A stretch of 64,000 nt of DNA. It comes from Streptomyces sp. P9-A4. GTDB taxonomy: Bacteria > Actinomycetota > Actinomycetes > Streptomycetales > Streptomycetaceae. Below the pieces are notes generated by a model. That model searched no databases and was not told the DNA's origin. It saw only the letters and a list, made by a program, of their open reading frames with translations. Positions 51,132-60,508 of the stretch are shown piece after piece (the first letter of the stretch is position 1; each line of letters starts with the position of its first letter). The position numbers and the translations under genes were made by a program. The stretch spans positions 4,350,501 to 4,414,500 of the forward strand of contig NZ_JAZIFY010000001.1 in NCBI RefSeq assembly GCF_036634195.1, read 5' to 3'.

Positions 51132-51581
51132 ATGCAGACCGTCTGGCTCACCGGCGCCGAATGGCTCGCCGTCCTCCGCATCGGCCTCGGCCTGTGGTGG
51201 CTGGAGAGCTGGCGCCACAAGGACAAGAAGGGCTGGTTCGAGCGCGGCACCGGGATCGCCTGGGCCGCCGACGTCGCGGGCAACCACAAGTGGCCGCAGG
51301 TCAAGAAGGGCTTCGAGGCCGTCGTCGCCCCGCGCCCCAAGCTCATGGCGTACGTCGTCGTCTACGCCGAACTCGCCCTCGGGCTCGGCCTCGTGACCGG
51401 CTTCCTCACCCCCGTCGCCCTCGTCGGCGGCCTCCTCCTCAACCTCCTCTACCTCGTCCTGATGATCCACGACTGGGCCGAGCAGGGGCAGAACGCGATG
51501 ATGGCGCTGATCTCGTTCGTCGCGCTCCTCGCCATGTCCTGGCAGACCTGGTCCCTCGACTCCGCGATCGGACTCTTCTGA
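51132..51581 (+). CDS. DoxX-family membrane protein
   Basis: A 149-residue DoxX-like protein with four predicted helices, the clearest at about 72-92 (LMAYVVVYAELALGLGLVTGF), 95-113 and 122-140. The N-terminal part has LAVLRIGLGLWWLESWRHK, typical of the group. DoxX is a subunit in thiosulfate oxidation in archaea, but bacterial members often accompany redox enzymes without a defined role. It is cotranscribed with the Zn-ribbon/OB-fold gene, whose ATG overlaps its stop. A perfect catabolic operator precedes it. Confidence 0.85.
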   Translation: MQTVWLTGAEWLAVLRIGLGLWWLESWRHKDKKGWFERGTGIAWAADVAGNHKWPQVKKGFEAVVAPRPKLMAYVVVYAELALGLGLVTGFLTPVALVGGLLLNLLYLVLMIHDWAEQGQNAMMALISFVALLAMSWQTWSLDSAIGLF

Positions 51582-52021
51582 TGACGGCAACCCCGGCGAA
51601 CCTCCCGGACATCGACGCCTTCACCCGCCCGTACTGGGACGCCGCAGCCGAGGGCCGGCTGCTGCTGCGCCGGTGCGCCGCCTGCGACCGCGTCCACCAC
51701 TACCCGCGCGAGTTCTGCCCCCACTGCTGGAGCGAGGACGTCCGCTGGGAGGGGGCGAGCGGCCGGGCCACCCTCTACACCTGGTCGGTCGTCCACCGGA
51801 ACGACCTCCCGCCCTTCGGCGAGCGCGTCCCGTACGTCGCCGCCGTGGTCGACCTCGCGGAGGGGCCGCGCATGATGACGGAGGTCGTCGACGTGGCGGA
51901 GGGGGATCTCCGCATCGGGATGGAACTGCGGGTCGCCTTCCGCGCGGAAGGGGCGGTGACGGTCCCGGTCTTCACGACCGCCACCGCCCCCGTCACCACC
52001 TCTGCCGGGCGCCCCGCCTAG
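51581..52021 (+). CDS. Zn-ribbon/OB-fold protein (DUF35)
   Basis: A 146-residue DUF35 protein. The rubredoxin-like zinc ribbon has Cys32, Cys35, Cys46 and Cys49 (CAACDRVHHYPREFCPHC); the OB-fold follows with ATLYTWSVVHRNDLPPFGERVPYVAAVVDLAEG. In steroid and fatty-acid catabolism such proteins are accessory chains of thiolases, aldolases or hydratases that act on CoA esters. No thiolase-like partner is in the window. The ATG overlaps the DoxX stop (TGATG). Its stop overlaps by a few bases the stop of the convergent kinase gene. Confidence 0.9.
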   Translation: MTATPANLPDIDAFTRPYWDAAAEGRLLLRRCAACDRVHHYPREFCPHCWSEDVRWEGASGRATLYTWSVVHRNDLPPFGERVPYVAAVVDLAEGPRMMTEVVDVAEGDLRIGMELRVAFRAEGAVTVPVFTTATAPVTTSAGRPA

Positions 52022-54054
52022 ACCGGGGAGACGTTCTTCCAGAGCTGGGTGCTGCTGCTCGGGTCGCAGGTGTACTGCATCATGAACGGCGGTCCGGCGA
52101 CCATGCACTGGCCGCTGCTCATGTTCTTGATGGTCATGCCGGCGGACGACTTGCTGTTGATCTTCCAGGACTGGAGGCTGGAGCCGTTGCAGGCCTTGGC
52201 CGTGAAGCCGGGCGTGCCGCCCGGCTGGAGGCAGTGGCCGGACTGCTTGTTGACCAGCCGGAAGGTGCCGTTCGCCTGGGCCCGGTAGATCCAGGCGTAG
52301 GAGATCGTGCCGCTGGTGGCCGGCTCACCGCACGGCGCGGTGTAGGCCAGGATCGCGTATCCGGGGTTGGTCTCGGCCAGGCACTCCCCGTTGGAGACGC
52401 TCTTGATGGAGTACGTCCCCGAGGGCGCCGAACCGCCGGTCGACGGCGGGGGCGCGGGCCGCTGGGTCGTCGGGTTCGTCGTGGGCGGCCGGGTGGTGGG
52501 CTTGGGTGCGGTCCCGCCGCCGGACGGCGCGGTCGTGCCGCCGCCCGAACCGCTGCCGCTGCCGCTGCCGGAGCCCGAGCCGCTGCCCGAGCCGGACCCG
52601 CTGCCGGAACCGGAGCCACTGCCCGCCCCGCCTCCGCCGCCCGGCAGGGTGCCCGTGCCGCCCGCGCCGCCACCCGCCGCGCCGCCGCCCGCGGCGTTGG
52701 CCGGGGGCGGTGCGCCGGGGGTGGTGCCCGGCGGCTGCGAGGAGGGCTTGGCGCCCGGGGTCTTCGCCGACGGTGAGCCGGGCGCGGAGGACGGCGGTAC
52801 GTTCGCGGGCTGCGAGGCCACCGTGGACGGCGGCGTGGTGGTGGGCCCGGCCGCGCCCAGGCGGCCGATCTGGTACGGGCCGAGGGCCACCGTCAGCGTC
52901 GTGCCGGTCGCCACGACCACCGGTACGGCCAGCATGAGGACCCGGTTGCGCCGCTTGTTCTCCCGCTGCCCGGGGGCGCCGGTCCCGGTGAGGGTGCCGA
53001 TCCGGTCGGGCGACGCGGTGGCGGGCTCCTTGGAGCCGGCCTGCGGGGTGAGGGAGGCCGTGGCCACGTCCTCGGCGGGCTCGGCCTTCGCCAGCTCCGC
53101 GAGGTGCTCGGCGGTGGGCGTCTCGGCGGCGAACACGGCCCGCTCGGCGATCCGCTCGCCGACGGCGGCGGGCCACACCGAGCCCTCGGCCCGCTCGGCG
53201 GTCCGCTCGACGAGTTCGGCGGCCGTGGGCCGGTCCGCCGGATCCTTCTCCAGGCAGGTCTTGATGAGTGCGGCCAGCTCGGGATCGGTCTCCGTGAGCT
53301 TCCCGAACTCGGGCTCGGCGTGCACCACGCGGTAGAGCAGGTCGGGGCCGGAGCCGTCACCGAACGGCGGGCGGCCGTTGGCCGCGTAGAGGAGGAGGCT
53401 GCCGAGGGCGAAGACATCGGCGGCGCCGGTCAGCCGCCGGTCCGCGACCGCCTGCTCGGGCGCCATGTAGGCGGGGGTGCCGATGACCATGCCGGTCTTC
53501 GTCAGACGGCTCTGGTCGGCGGCGCGGGCCACCCCGAAGTCGATGAGGGAGAGACCCGAGCCGGTGAGCATGACGTTGGACGGCTTGAGGTCGCGGTGCA
53601 CCATGTCCGCGCCGTGGACGACGCCGAGTCCGGCGGCGGCGTGGTGCAGCAGCCGCCAGAGCGCCTCGGCGGGCAGCGGGCCGCCGTGCAGCCGGATCGC
53701 CTCGTTGAGGGTGATGCCGGGGATGAACTCGGTCGCGAACCACGGCGGCTTGGCCGTGCGGTCGCTGGCGAGCAGCTTGGTGTTGGCGCCGGCGGGCAGC
53801 CGGGCGAGGTTGTCGAGTTCGTGGCCGAAGTGGTTCAGGAAGTCGGCGTCCTCGGCGAGCACGGGAAGCACCCGCTTCACCGCCGCGAACTTCCCGGGAA
53901 CAGCGCCGAGATAGACCCGGCCCATGCCTCCGGACCCGAGGACACCGAGCAGCCTGAAGGCGCCGATCTGTCGTGGATCCCCCGGTTCCAGCGGTATGGC
54001 CCCGCTGCCGCCCAAACTGTCCGAACTAGAACTGGTTTCCATTTCCCCCTGCAT
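52018..54054 (-). CDS. Membrane Ser/Thr protein kinase with lectin-like C-terminus
   Basis: A 678-residue eukaryotic-type kinase. The cytosolic catalytic domain (about 30-285) has the Gly loop GSGGMG, Lys60, HRDLKPSN with Asp155, DFG at 172-174 and APE at 198-200. One membrane helix lies at about 372-391. Outside come a Pro/Thr linker, a pure Gly-Ser run (about 478-504) and a ricin-type beta-trefoil-like domain (545-678, FRLVNKQSGHCLQPGG, LQSWKI). The outer domain may bind sugars of the cell wall. ATG at 54054, or 54042. Confidence 0.9.
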   Translation of the reverse strand: MQGEMETSSSSDSLGGSGAIPLEPGDPRQIGAFRLLGVLGSGGMGRVYLGAVPGKFAAVKRVLPVLAEDADFLNHFGHELDNLARLPAGANTKLLASDRTAKPPWFATEFIPGITLNEAIRLHGGPLPAEALWRLLHHAAAGLGVVHGADMVHRDLKPSNVMLTGSGLSLIDFGVARAADQSRLTKTGMVIGTPAYMAPEQAVADRRLTGAADVFALGSLLLYAANGRPPFGDGSGPDLLYRVVHAEPEFGKLTETDPELAALIKTCLEKDPADRPTAAELVERTAERAEGSVWPAAVGERIAERAVFAAETPTAEHLAELAKAEPAEDVATASLTPQAGSKEPATASPDRIGTLTGTGAPGQRENKRRNRVLMLAVPVVVATGTTLTVALGPYQIGRLGAAGPTTTPPSTVASQPANVPPSSAPGSPSAKTPGAKPSSQPPGTTPGAPPPANAAGGGAAGGGAGGTGTLPGGGGGAGSGSGSGSGSGSGSGSGSGSGSGSGSGGGTTAPSGGGTAPKPTTRPPTTNPTTQRPAPPPSTGGSAPSGTYSIKSVSNGECLAETNPGYAILAYTAPCGEPATSGTISYAWIYRAQANGTFRLVNKQSGHCLQPGGTPGFTAKACNGSSLQSWKINSKSSAGMTIKNMSSGQCMVAGPPFMMQYTCDPSSSTQLWKNVSPV

Positions 54055-54154
54055 GGGCCTCAGAGTAGCGGAGGCCGTTTGCGATCTGAACGCACGTCAA
54101 GTGCTTGTTTCCATACTGTGGTTGAACGGGCTGCGGCGCAGGTCACGGACGTCT

Positions 54155-54691
54155 TCACAGCCGGTCGGCGGGGATCTCGAAGACGAAGGCGATCTCGCCC
54201 TTCTCGTTCTCGCGCTGCCCGGCCCGGGCGAAGCCGAAGCCCGCGAGGGTGGCCAGGGAGGCCAGGTTGTCGGAGGCGATCGTGGCCCGCACGGTCCTGA
54301 CCCCGGGCTCGGCGGCGGCCCTCGCGAGCAGCGCCCGCACCATGGCGCGGCCGTAGCCCCGACGGCGCTGCTCCGGCACGACGGTGTAGCCGATCTCGAT
54401 CACACCCGACTCGTCCGGCGGACCGTGGAACCCGGCGTCACCGATGACGGTCCCGTCCGGCTCGGACACCGCCGCGCGCGTGATCCAGGGCGCGGCGGAC
54501 GGGTCCCTTTCGAGCTGGTCGGCGCGGTAGCCGAAGATCCAGCGGGCCCGGTCACCGACGAAGTGCGGGTCGAGGGCGACCCCGGCCTCGGCACTGCCTC
54601 CGGCGAGGTCGCCCTCGGACAGTGCCCGAAGGGCCTTAGCGTTCAGCTCGACGAAGCGGACGCGGCGGGGGAGGGGAGGTTGGTTGTTCAT
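54155..54691 (-). CDS. GNAT-family N-acetyltransferase
   Basis: A 178-residue acetyltransferase of the RimJ/RimL-like type. IEIGYTVVPEQRRRGYGRAMVRALLARA contains the acetyl-CoA loop RRRGYG, and VRTVRATIASDNLASLATLAGFGFAR gives the Asn and leucine-rich final motif. AVSEPDGTVIGDAGFHGPPD forms strand 4. Substrate unknown. The start ATG has GGGGGAGGGGA-like purines upstream (reverse strand AACCTCC on the plus strand is weak), so the start is likely but not certain. It lies between the kinase and the DUF397 genes. Confidence 0.85.
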   Translation of the reverse strand: MNNQPPLPRRVRFVELNAKALRALSEGDLAGGSAEAGVALDPHFVGDRARWIFGYRADQLERDPSAAPWITRAAVSEPDGTVIGDAGFHGPPDESGVIEIGYTVVPEQRRRGYGRAMVRALLARAAAEPGVRTVRATIASDNLASLATLAGFGFARAGQRENEKGEIAFVFEIPADRL

Positions 54692-54733
54692 CGCGGGCGA
54701 CGATAGGGCAGGGCGTGAGGGGTTGTCGGGGCA

Positions 54734-54976
54734 TTATTCGACCGCGCCGTCCAGGAACGCGGCCCAGGCGGCCGGGGCGACGGCGAACTGCGGGCCGTGG
54801 GGGTTCTTGGAGTCACGGACGTGGATGGCAGCGGGGTGGGCGGCGACCTCGACGCAGTTGCCGCCTTCGCCGTCGCTGTAGCTGGACTTCTTCCAGTCGT
54901 AGGCGACTTCGATGCAGTTGCCGCCTTCGCCGCCGCTGTAGCTGCTCTTGAACCAGGCCAGACCGGTGGTGCTCAT
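54734..54976 (-). CDS. DUF397 protein with duplicated N-terminal half
   Basis: An 80-residue protein. The DUF397 start motif occurs twice in tandem: WFKSSYSGGEGGNCIEVA and WKKSSYSDGEGGNCVEVA, followed by one copy of the C-terminal part (IHVRDSKNPHGPQFAVAPAAWAAFLDG). The single-motif form is about 58 residues, as at 11346. The ATG overlaps the regulator stop (ATGA), so it is coupled to the XRE gene. It is the small effector or antitoxin-like partner in this common Streptomyces module; molecular role unknown. Confidence 0.87.
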   Translation of the reverse strand: MSTTGLAWFKSSYSGGEGGNCIEVAYDWKKSSYSDGEGGNCVEVAAHPAAIHVRDSKNPHGPQFAVAPAAWAAFLDGAVE

Positions 54977-55836
54977 AGCTCTCCCAGCATCTTCTCGACC
55001 AACTCCAGGGACTCGCGGGGCGTGAGTGCCTGCGCCCGGATGATCCCATAGCGCTCGGTGTACATGCGCACCTCTTCCGGGTCGGTGATCAGTCGGGCGT
55101 GCCCGTAGCTCTCGGTGTAGGCGACTTCCCGCCGCCCCTTGGGGGTGAGCAGGGTGAACGCGCCCTCCATGCCTGGATGTTCCTCGCGTTCGGTCGGCAT
55201 GATCTGGAGGTGGACAGTCCTGAGCCGGGCAACCTCGGCGAGGCGCCGCAACTGTTCCCGGAAGGCGTCCCAGCCGCCCAGCGGGCGTCGCAGCACCGCC
55301 TCCTCGACGACGAAGCTCATCGTCGGCCCGGGCCACTTCTCGAAGATCACCTGACGGGCCAACCGGTCCGCCAACCTCTTCCCGATCGTCTCCTCGTCAT
55401 AGAGGGGACGGCGGTGACGGAAGACGGCCTCCGCGTAAGCGGGCGTCTGCAACAGCCCCGGCACCGCCTGCACCTCGTAATAGTGCAGGGCCACCGCCTC
55501 CGCCTCCGCCTTCGCGAAGCTCCGGAACCAGTCCGGGTGCCGCACCCGCGCCCGGGAAACCGCCTCCCGCACATCTTCCACCGCAGCCGCCAGCACCCCG
55601 CCCGCCCCGATCACCGGGTCGACCTGGAGCAGGAAGTCCGGCTGGGGGACCCGTACGCCCCTCTCGATCGAGGAGATCAGATCCTCGCTGCAATGCGTGA
55701 CGGCGGCCAGCTCCGCCTGGCTCAGGCCCGCGTTCCTCCGCAGCACCTTGATGATTTTCCCCAGCGCCCGGAAAAGGTGCGCCGTACCGTCCACCTCGGA
55801 GGGCCGTTCCGGCCGCTCCTCGTCGTTCCCCGACAT
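54973..55836 (-). CDS. XRE-family regulator with DUF5753 domain
   Basis: A 287-residue regulator. The helix-turn-helix (residues 20-70, LGKIIKVLRRNAGLSQAELAAVTHCSEDLISSIERGVRVP) precedes the DUF5753 domain (about 100-280, FAKAEAEAVALHYYEVQAVPGLLQTPAYAEAVF). It is part of the usual trio with an upstream divergent ATP-binding gene and a downstream DUF397 gene; such trios affect development and antibiotic production in S. coelicolor (BldB/AbaA/WhiJ-like systems). Its C-terminal AQALTPRESLELVEKM gives the match that identifies the deleted remnant at 11519. Confidence 0.9.
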   Translation of the reverse strand: MSGNDEERPERPSEVDGTAHLFRALGKIIKVLRRNAGLSQAELAAVTHCSEDLISSIERGVRVPQPDFLLQVDPVIGAGGVLAAAVEDVREAVSRARVRHPDWFRSFAKAEAEAVALHYYEVQAVPGLLQTPAYAEAVFRHRRPLYDEETIGKRLADRLARQVIFEKWPGPTMSFVVEEAVLRRPLGGWDAFREQLRRLAEVARLRTVHLQIMPTEREEHPGMEGAFTLLTPKGRREVAYTESYGHARLITDPEEVRMYTERYGIIRAQALTPRESLELVEKMLGEL

Positions 55837-55927
55837 CCGTACCGCCTTCTTGGCGTACCCGTACAGTTACTCAGCGTCGTGGCGTCGCTGCTGGTCAGCG
55901 TACGGCCGGCGGGCCAGGCTCGGGAAC

Positions 55928-56422
55928 ATGAAGTCCGAAACCTCCACTCCAACCGGTGAGTTCGTCCTACGCTTGTCGGCCACTCGTCGTGGTGCCCGGC
56001 TGGCCCGGCTGCTCGCCGTGCACCAGCTGCACGACTGGGGCGTGACCGGGTCCGTGGGCGAGGCCGTCGAGCTGGTCGTCGCCGAACTCGCCAGTAACGC
56101 GGCGTCCCACGGGCGGGTGCCCGGGAGGGACTTCGAGGTGCGGATGTGGCGGGGCGACGACCATGTGCGGGTCGAGGTGTCGGACGCGCGGGGCGAGCGC
56201 CGGCCGTCACCTCGTAAGGACCCGGACGAGGGCGGTTACGGGCTGCTGCTCGTCGCCGCGCTGGCGTCGGCGTGGGGGGTGAGGGAGAGGTGTGTCGGCA
56301 AGACGGTCTGGGCGACCGTCGCGGTCACCCCCGCCGCTCCACCACTCCCCGTACGTACGCCGCCTGCCCCGCGTGCTGGAGATCGTCGGCGATCACCGAG
56401 ACCAGCCGGACACCCAGGGTGA
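55928..56422 (+). CDS. RsbW-like ATP-binding protein of an XRE/DUF397 module
   Basis: A 164-residue HATPase_c protein. ELVVAELASNAASHGRVPGRDF is the N-box, VRVEVSDARGERRP and GGYGLLLVAALASAWGV follow as in anti-sigma kinases. It is divergent from the XRE gene across 91 bp, the usual place for this partner. The last 30 residues (PLPVRTPPAPRAGDRRRSPRPAGHPG) are atypical and are encoded where the gene overlaps the convergent DinB gene by 98 bases, so the tail may be a late extension. The ATG at 55928 fits the family start. Confidence 0.85.
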   Translation: MKSETSTPTGEFVLRLSATRRGARLARLLAVHQLHDWGVTGSVGEAVELVVAELASNAASHGRVPGRDFEVRMWRGDDHVRVEVSDARGERRPSPRKDPDEGGYGLLLVAALASAWGVRERCVGKTVWATVAVTPAAPPLPVRTPPAPRAGDRRRSPRPAGHPG

Positions 56423-56834
56423 CGGGCGGGTCCCAGGCGGTGTCGACGATGCGGTCCAGGTCGGCGTTGGTCAGCGACCGCACCAGCTCCTCGGTCCGCG
56501 CGTGCACCGCGTCGTGATAGCCGAGCAGCAGCTCGCCGGAGGCGCGTACGGCCCCGACCTGGGCACGCGTCTGGCCGTACCCGGTGGCCCGCTTCGGGAA
56601 CGGCAGCCCGAACCGGTCCCGCCAGCCGTCCGCGTCCCACAGCTGCTCCCGGTCGAACGCGTCAGCGAGATGATCGTCCTGGATCCGGGTGAGGTGCCAG
56701 ACGAGCCAGGCGATCGAGTTCGCGTCCGGATCGATCCGCGCGGCGAGCGCGTCGTCACCGAGGCCGTCGACGGCCTCGTGGACGGCCTCCCGCACCCTTC
56801 CGAACGAGTCGGCCAGCAGACCGGCGCTGTTCAT
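56325..56834 (-). CDS. DinB/DUF664-family protein
   Basis: A 169-residue DinB-fold protein, likely a metal-dependent thiol transferase-like enzyme (mycothiol or bacillithiol S-transferase relatives). Candidate metal ligands are the histidines in WLVWHLTRIQDDH and in DDLQHAGQAAYVRG. The first helix carries DSFGRVREAVHEAVDGL. The ATG is followed by a good N-terminus and preceded by AAGGAGT. Its 3' end overlaps the end of the convergent ATP-binding gene by 98 bases, unusually long for this genome. Substrate unknown. Confidence 0.87.
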   Translation of the reverse strand: MNSAGLLADSFGRVREAVHEAVDGLGDDALAARIDPDANSIAWLVWHLTRIQDDHLADAFDREQLWDADGWRDRFGLPFPKRATGYGQTRAQVGAVRASGELLLGYHDAVHARTEELVRSLTNADLDRIVDTAWDPPVTLGVRLVSVIADDLQHAGQAAYVRGVVERRG

Positions 56835-57029
56835 GGGGACTCCTTCCGACGACTCGGTCGGTCATGTGTCCAGACTACGTAAACACCTCGGAAGGGGTGT
56901 GGTGCTCGCCGTCTACTGCGGCACGAGATCTTCCGGCACGCTGTGGTCCGTTCAACGCGCGTCGACCCAGTCGAGATCCCGTTCCCCGGCCCTGTACTCC
57001 CGGGCCCCACACCCCGTACCGGAGGACGC

Positions 57030-57866
57030 ATGCGTGCCCGGATCACCCCGCTCGGCACCCTGCTCGCGCTCGTCGCGGGCCTGCTCACCGCGCTCGTCAC
57101 CACGACCCCCGCCCAGGCCGCGCCCCTCTTCAAGGCGCCCTACCCCTGCGGCCAGACCTGGACCTACAGCCACCACTCCGCCGAGGTCCGCCAGGCCCTC
57201 GACTTCATCCGCTCCGACGGCGGCACCACCGCCGGCACCCCGGTCCTCGCCTCGGCGTCCGGCACCGCCTACCGCTACTCCCAGCCGGACGGCGCGGGCA
57301 ACTACATCGCGATCGAGCACGGCGGCGGCTGGAAGACGTACTACTTCCATCTCAACGCCTACTCGGTGGCCAACGGCGCCACGGTCTCCCAGGGCCAGCA
57401 GATCGGCACCACCGGCAGCACGGGCAACAGCTCCGGCGCCCACATCCACTACGAGCAGCTCTACAACGGCGTCGGCCAGCCCATCTCGATCAACGGCGCC
57501 TCCCTCGCCCCCTACCCCGGCTCCTACGGCTCCAAGTCCCTGACCAGCGACAACGGCTGCTCGGGCGGAGGCGGCGGAAAGTACTGGGTCGACACCTTCG
57601 CCAACGCCACCGGCTACGCCCAGGCGAACACGAACGACCCGCAGGGCGTGCTGAACGCGGGCACGAACTACGTCTCCTGCAAGGTCTGGGGCGAGGAGGT
57701 GCGAGGCGGCTCCGGCAGCTTCAACCACTGGTGGCTGAGGACCGACCTGGACACCGTCTACGCCGGGAAGAACGGTCGCGGCGCGTACGTCTCCGCGTAC
57801 TACCTGTCCCGCTGGGGCAACGACGAGGCCCGGGACAACAACGGAACGGTCATCCCCGACTGCTGA
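57030..57866 (+). CDS. Secreted M23-family peptidase
   Basis: A 278-residue exported zinc metallopeptidase of the LytM/M23 family, which cuts peptidoglycan cross-bridges. The signal peptide ends at AQA (residue 30). Zinc-site elements are the His48/His49 and Asp58 region (SHHSAEVRQALDFI), His107 (YYFHLNAYS) and the HxH pair His138/His140 (SSGAHIHYE). A Gly-rich hinge near residue 185 leads to a C-terminal domain of about 90 residues with SH3-like look. The ATG at 57030 follows GGAGGACGC. It may act in wall remodelling or lysis of other bacteria. Confidence 0.9.
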   Translation: MRARITPLGTLLALVAGLLTALVTTTPAQAAPLFKAPYPCGQTWTYSHHSAEVRQALDFIRSDGGTTAGTPVLASASGTAYRYSQPDGAGNYIAIEHGGGWKTYYFHLNAYSVANGATVSQGQQIGTTGSTGNSSGAHIHYEQLYNGVGQPISINGASLAPYPGSYGSKSLTSDNGCSGGGGGKYWVDTFANATGYAQANTNDPQGVLNAGTNYVSCKVWGEEVRGGSGSFNHWWLRTDLDTVYAGKNGRGAYVSAYYLSRWGNDEARDNNGTVIPDC

Positions 57867-57902
57867 CCGGCCCGCCCCGGCCGCCCTGCCCGGAAAAGGG
57901 CA

Positions 57903-57941
57903 GGAGCCCCGCTCGTGCCCGAAGGCGCGGAGCGGGGCTCC
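57903..57941. terminator. Bidirectional terminator, M23 peptidase and csp
   Basis: GGAGCCCCGCTC (57903-57914) pairs with GAGCGGGGCTCC (57930-57941), 12 bp. It lies between the convergent peptidase and cold-shock genes. Confidence 0.8.
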
Positions 57942-57984
57942 TTGGGTACTGCTCTAGTCGTGCGTGTTCGCCGACCCAGGCACC

Positions 57985-58188
57985 TTAGGCCGGGGAGACG
58001 TTCTCCGCCTGCGGGCCCTTCGGGCCCTGCGTGACGTCGAAGGTCACGAGCTGGTTCTCCTCGAGCGAACGGAAGCCGTTCGCGTTGATCGCGGAGTAGT
58101 GGACGAAGACATCCGGGCCGCCGCCGTCCTGGGCGATGAAGCCGAAGCCCTTTTCAGCGTTGAACCACTTCACGGTTCCGGTAGCCAT
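57985..58188 (-). CDS. Cold-shock protein (CspA family)
   Basis: A 67-residue cold-shock domain protein, an RNA chaperone that binds single-stranded nucleic acid. RNP1 is KGFGFI and RNP2 is [26 protein letters not shown] is the classical start. [10 protein letters not shown] ends it at normal length. The ATG has an ideal AGGAGGGC ribosome binding site. The 140 bases upstream are AT-richer than the surroundings, contain a hairpin followed by T-runs, and probably form a long regulatory leader as in other csp genes. Confidence 0.96.
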   Translation of the reverse strand: MATGTVKWFNAEKGFGFIAQDGGGPDVFVHYSAINANGFRSLEENQLVTFDVTQGPKGPQAENVSPA

Positions 58189-58254
58189 GAGCCCTCCTAT
58201 GGGCCAAAGGGTCGCCCTGCTCCAGAACCTGCAAACAAGTCTGAAAACTACAAA

Positions 58255-58282
58255 AGCCTGCGGGTTACATGCTCCGCAGGCT
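58255..58282 (-). promoter_or_regulatory. Attenuator-like hairpin in the csp leader
   Basis: On the minus strand AGCCTGCGG pairs with CCGCAGGCT over a ten-base loop and is followed by TTTTGTAGTTTT. This looks like an intrinsic terminator about 67 bases before the csp start codon, so the leader may control read-through or stability. Confidence 0.6.
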
Positions 58283-58441
58283 CTGTACTGCAAGGGAAAC
58301 CAAACTGCAACTTGCGTCGAGCCTAGCACGCAGGACGCTCAGGACGGTAGAGGGAAAGATCACGTCACCCGCATGGTCTGATCTCGCTCCGCGTGCTGAC
58401 GCGCGTGCCCCGGCGATGCCCACGGGACGAGACGGGTCTAG

Positions 58442-60384
<1,943 letters not shown>

Positions 60385-60467
60385 CGGGCGACTCCGGTTC
60401 CTTCAGGGCAGGTGATTCCGAAGGAGGAGAGGGGCGCGGAGCCCGGAAGGTTGCCCTGGCGTACGCT

Positions 60468-60487
60468 GGTTCTGACTCCTCAGAACC
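60468..60487. promoter_or_regulatory. Perfect 8-bp inverted repeat upstream of mqnC
   Basis: GGTTCTGA and TCAGAACC face each other across CTCC, ending 21 bp before the mqnC GTG. It could be an operator over the promoter or a leader hairpin. Confidence 0.5.
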
Positions 60488-60508
60488 CCTCCGAAAGGGA
60501 CACACCCG

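Noticed and set aside
52540..52620. Hexanucleotide repeat as a separate DNA element
   Set aside because: It is fully explained as the Gly-Ser linker codons of the kinase.
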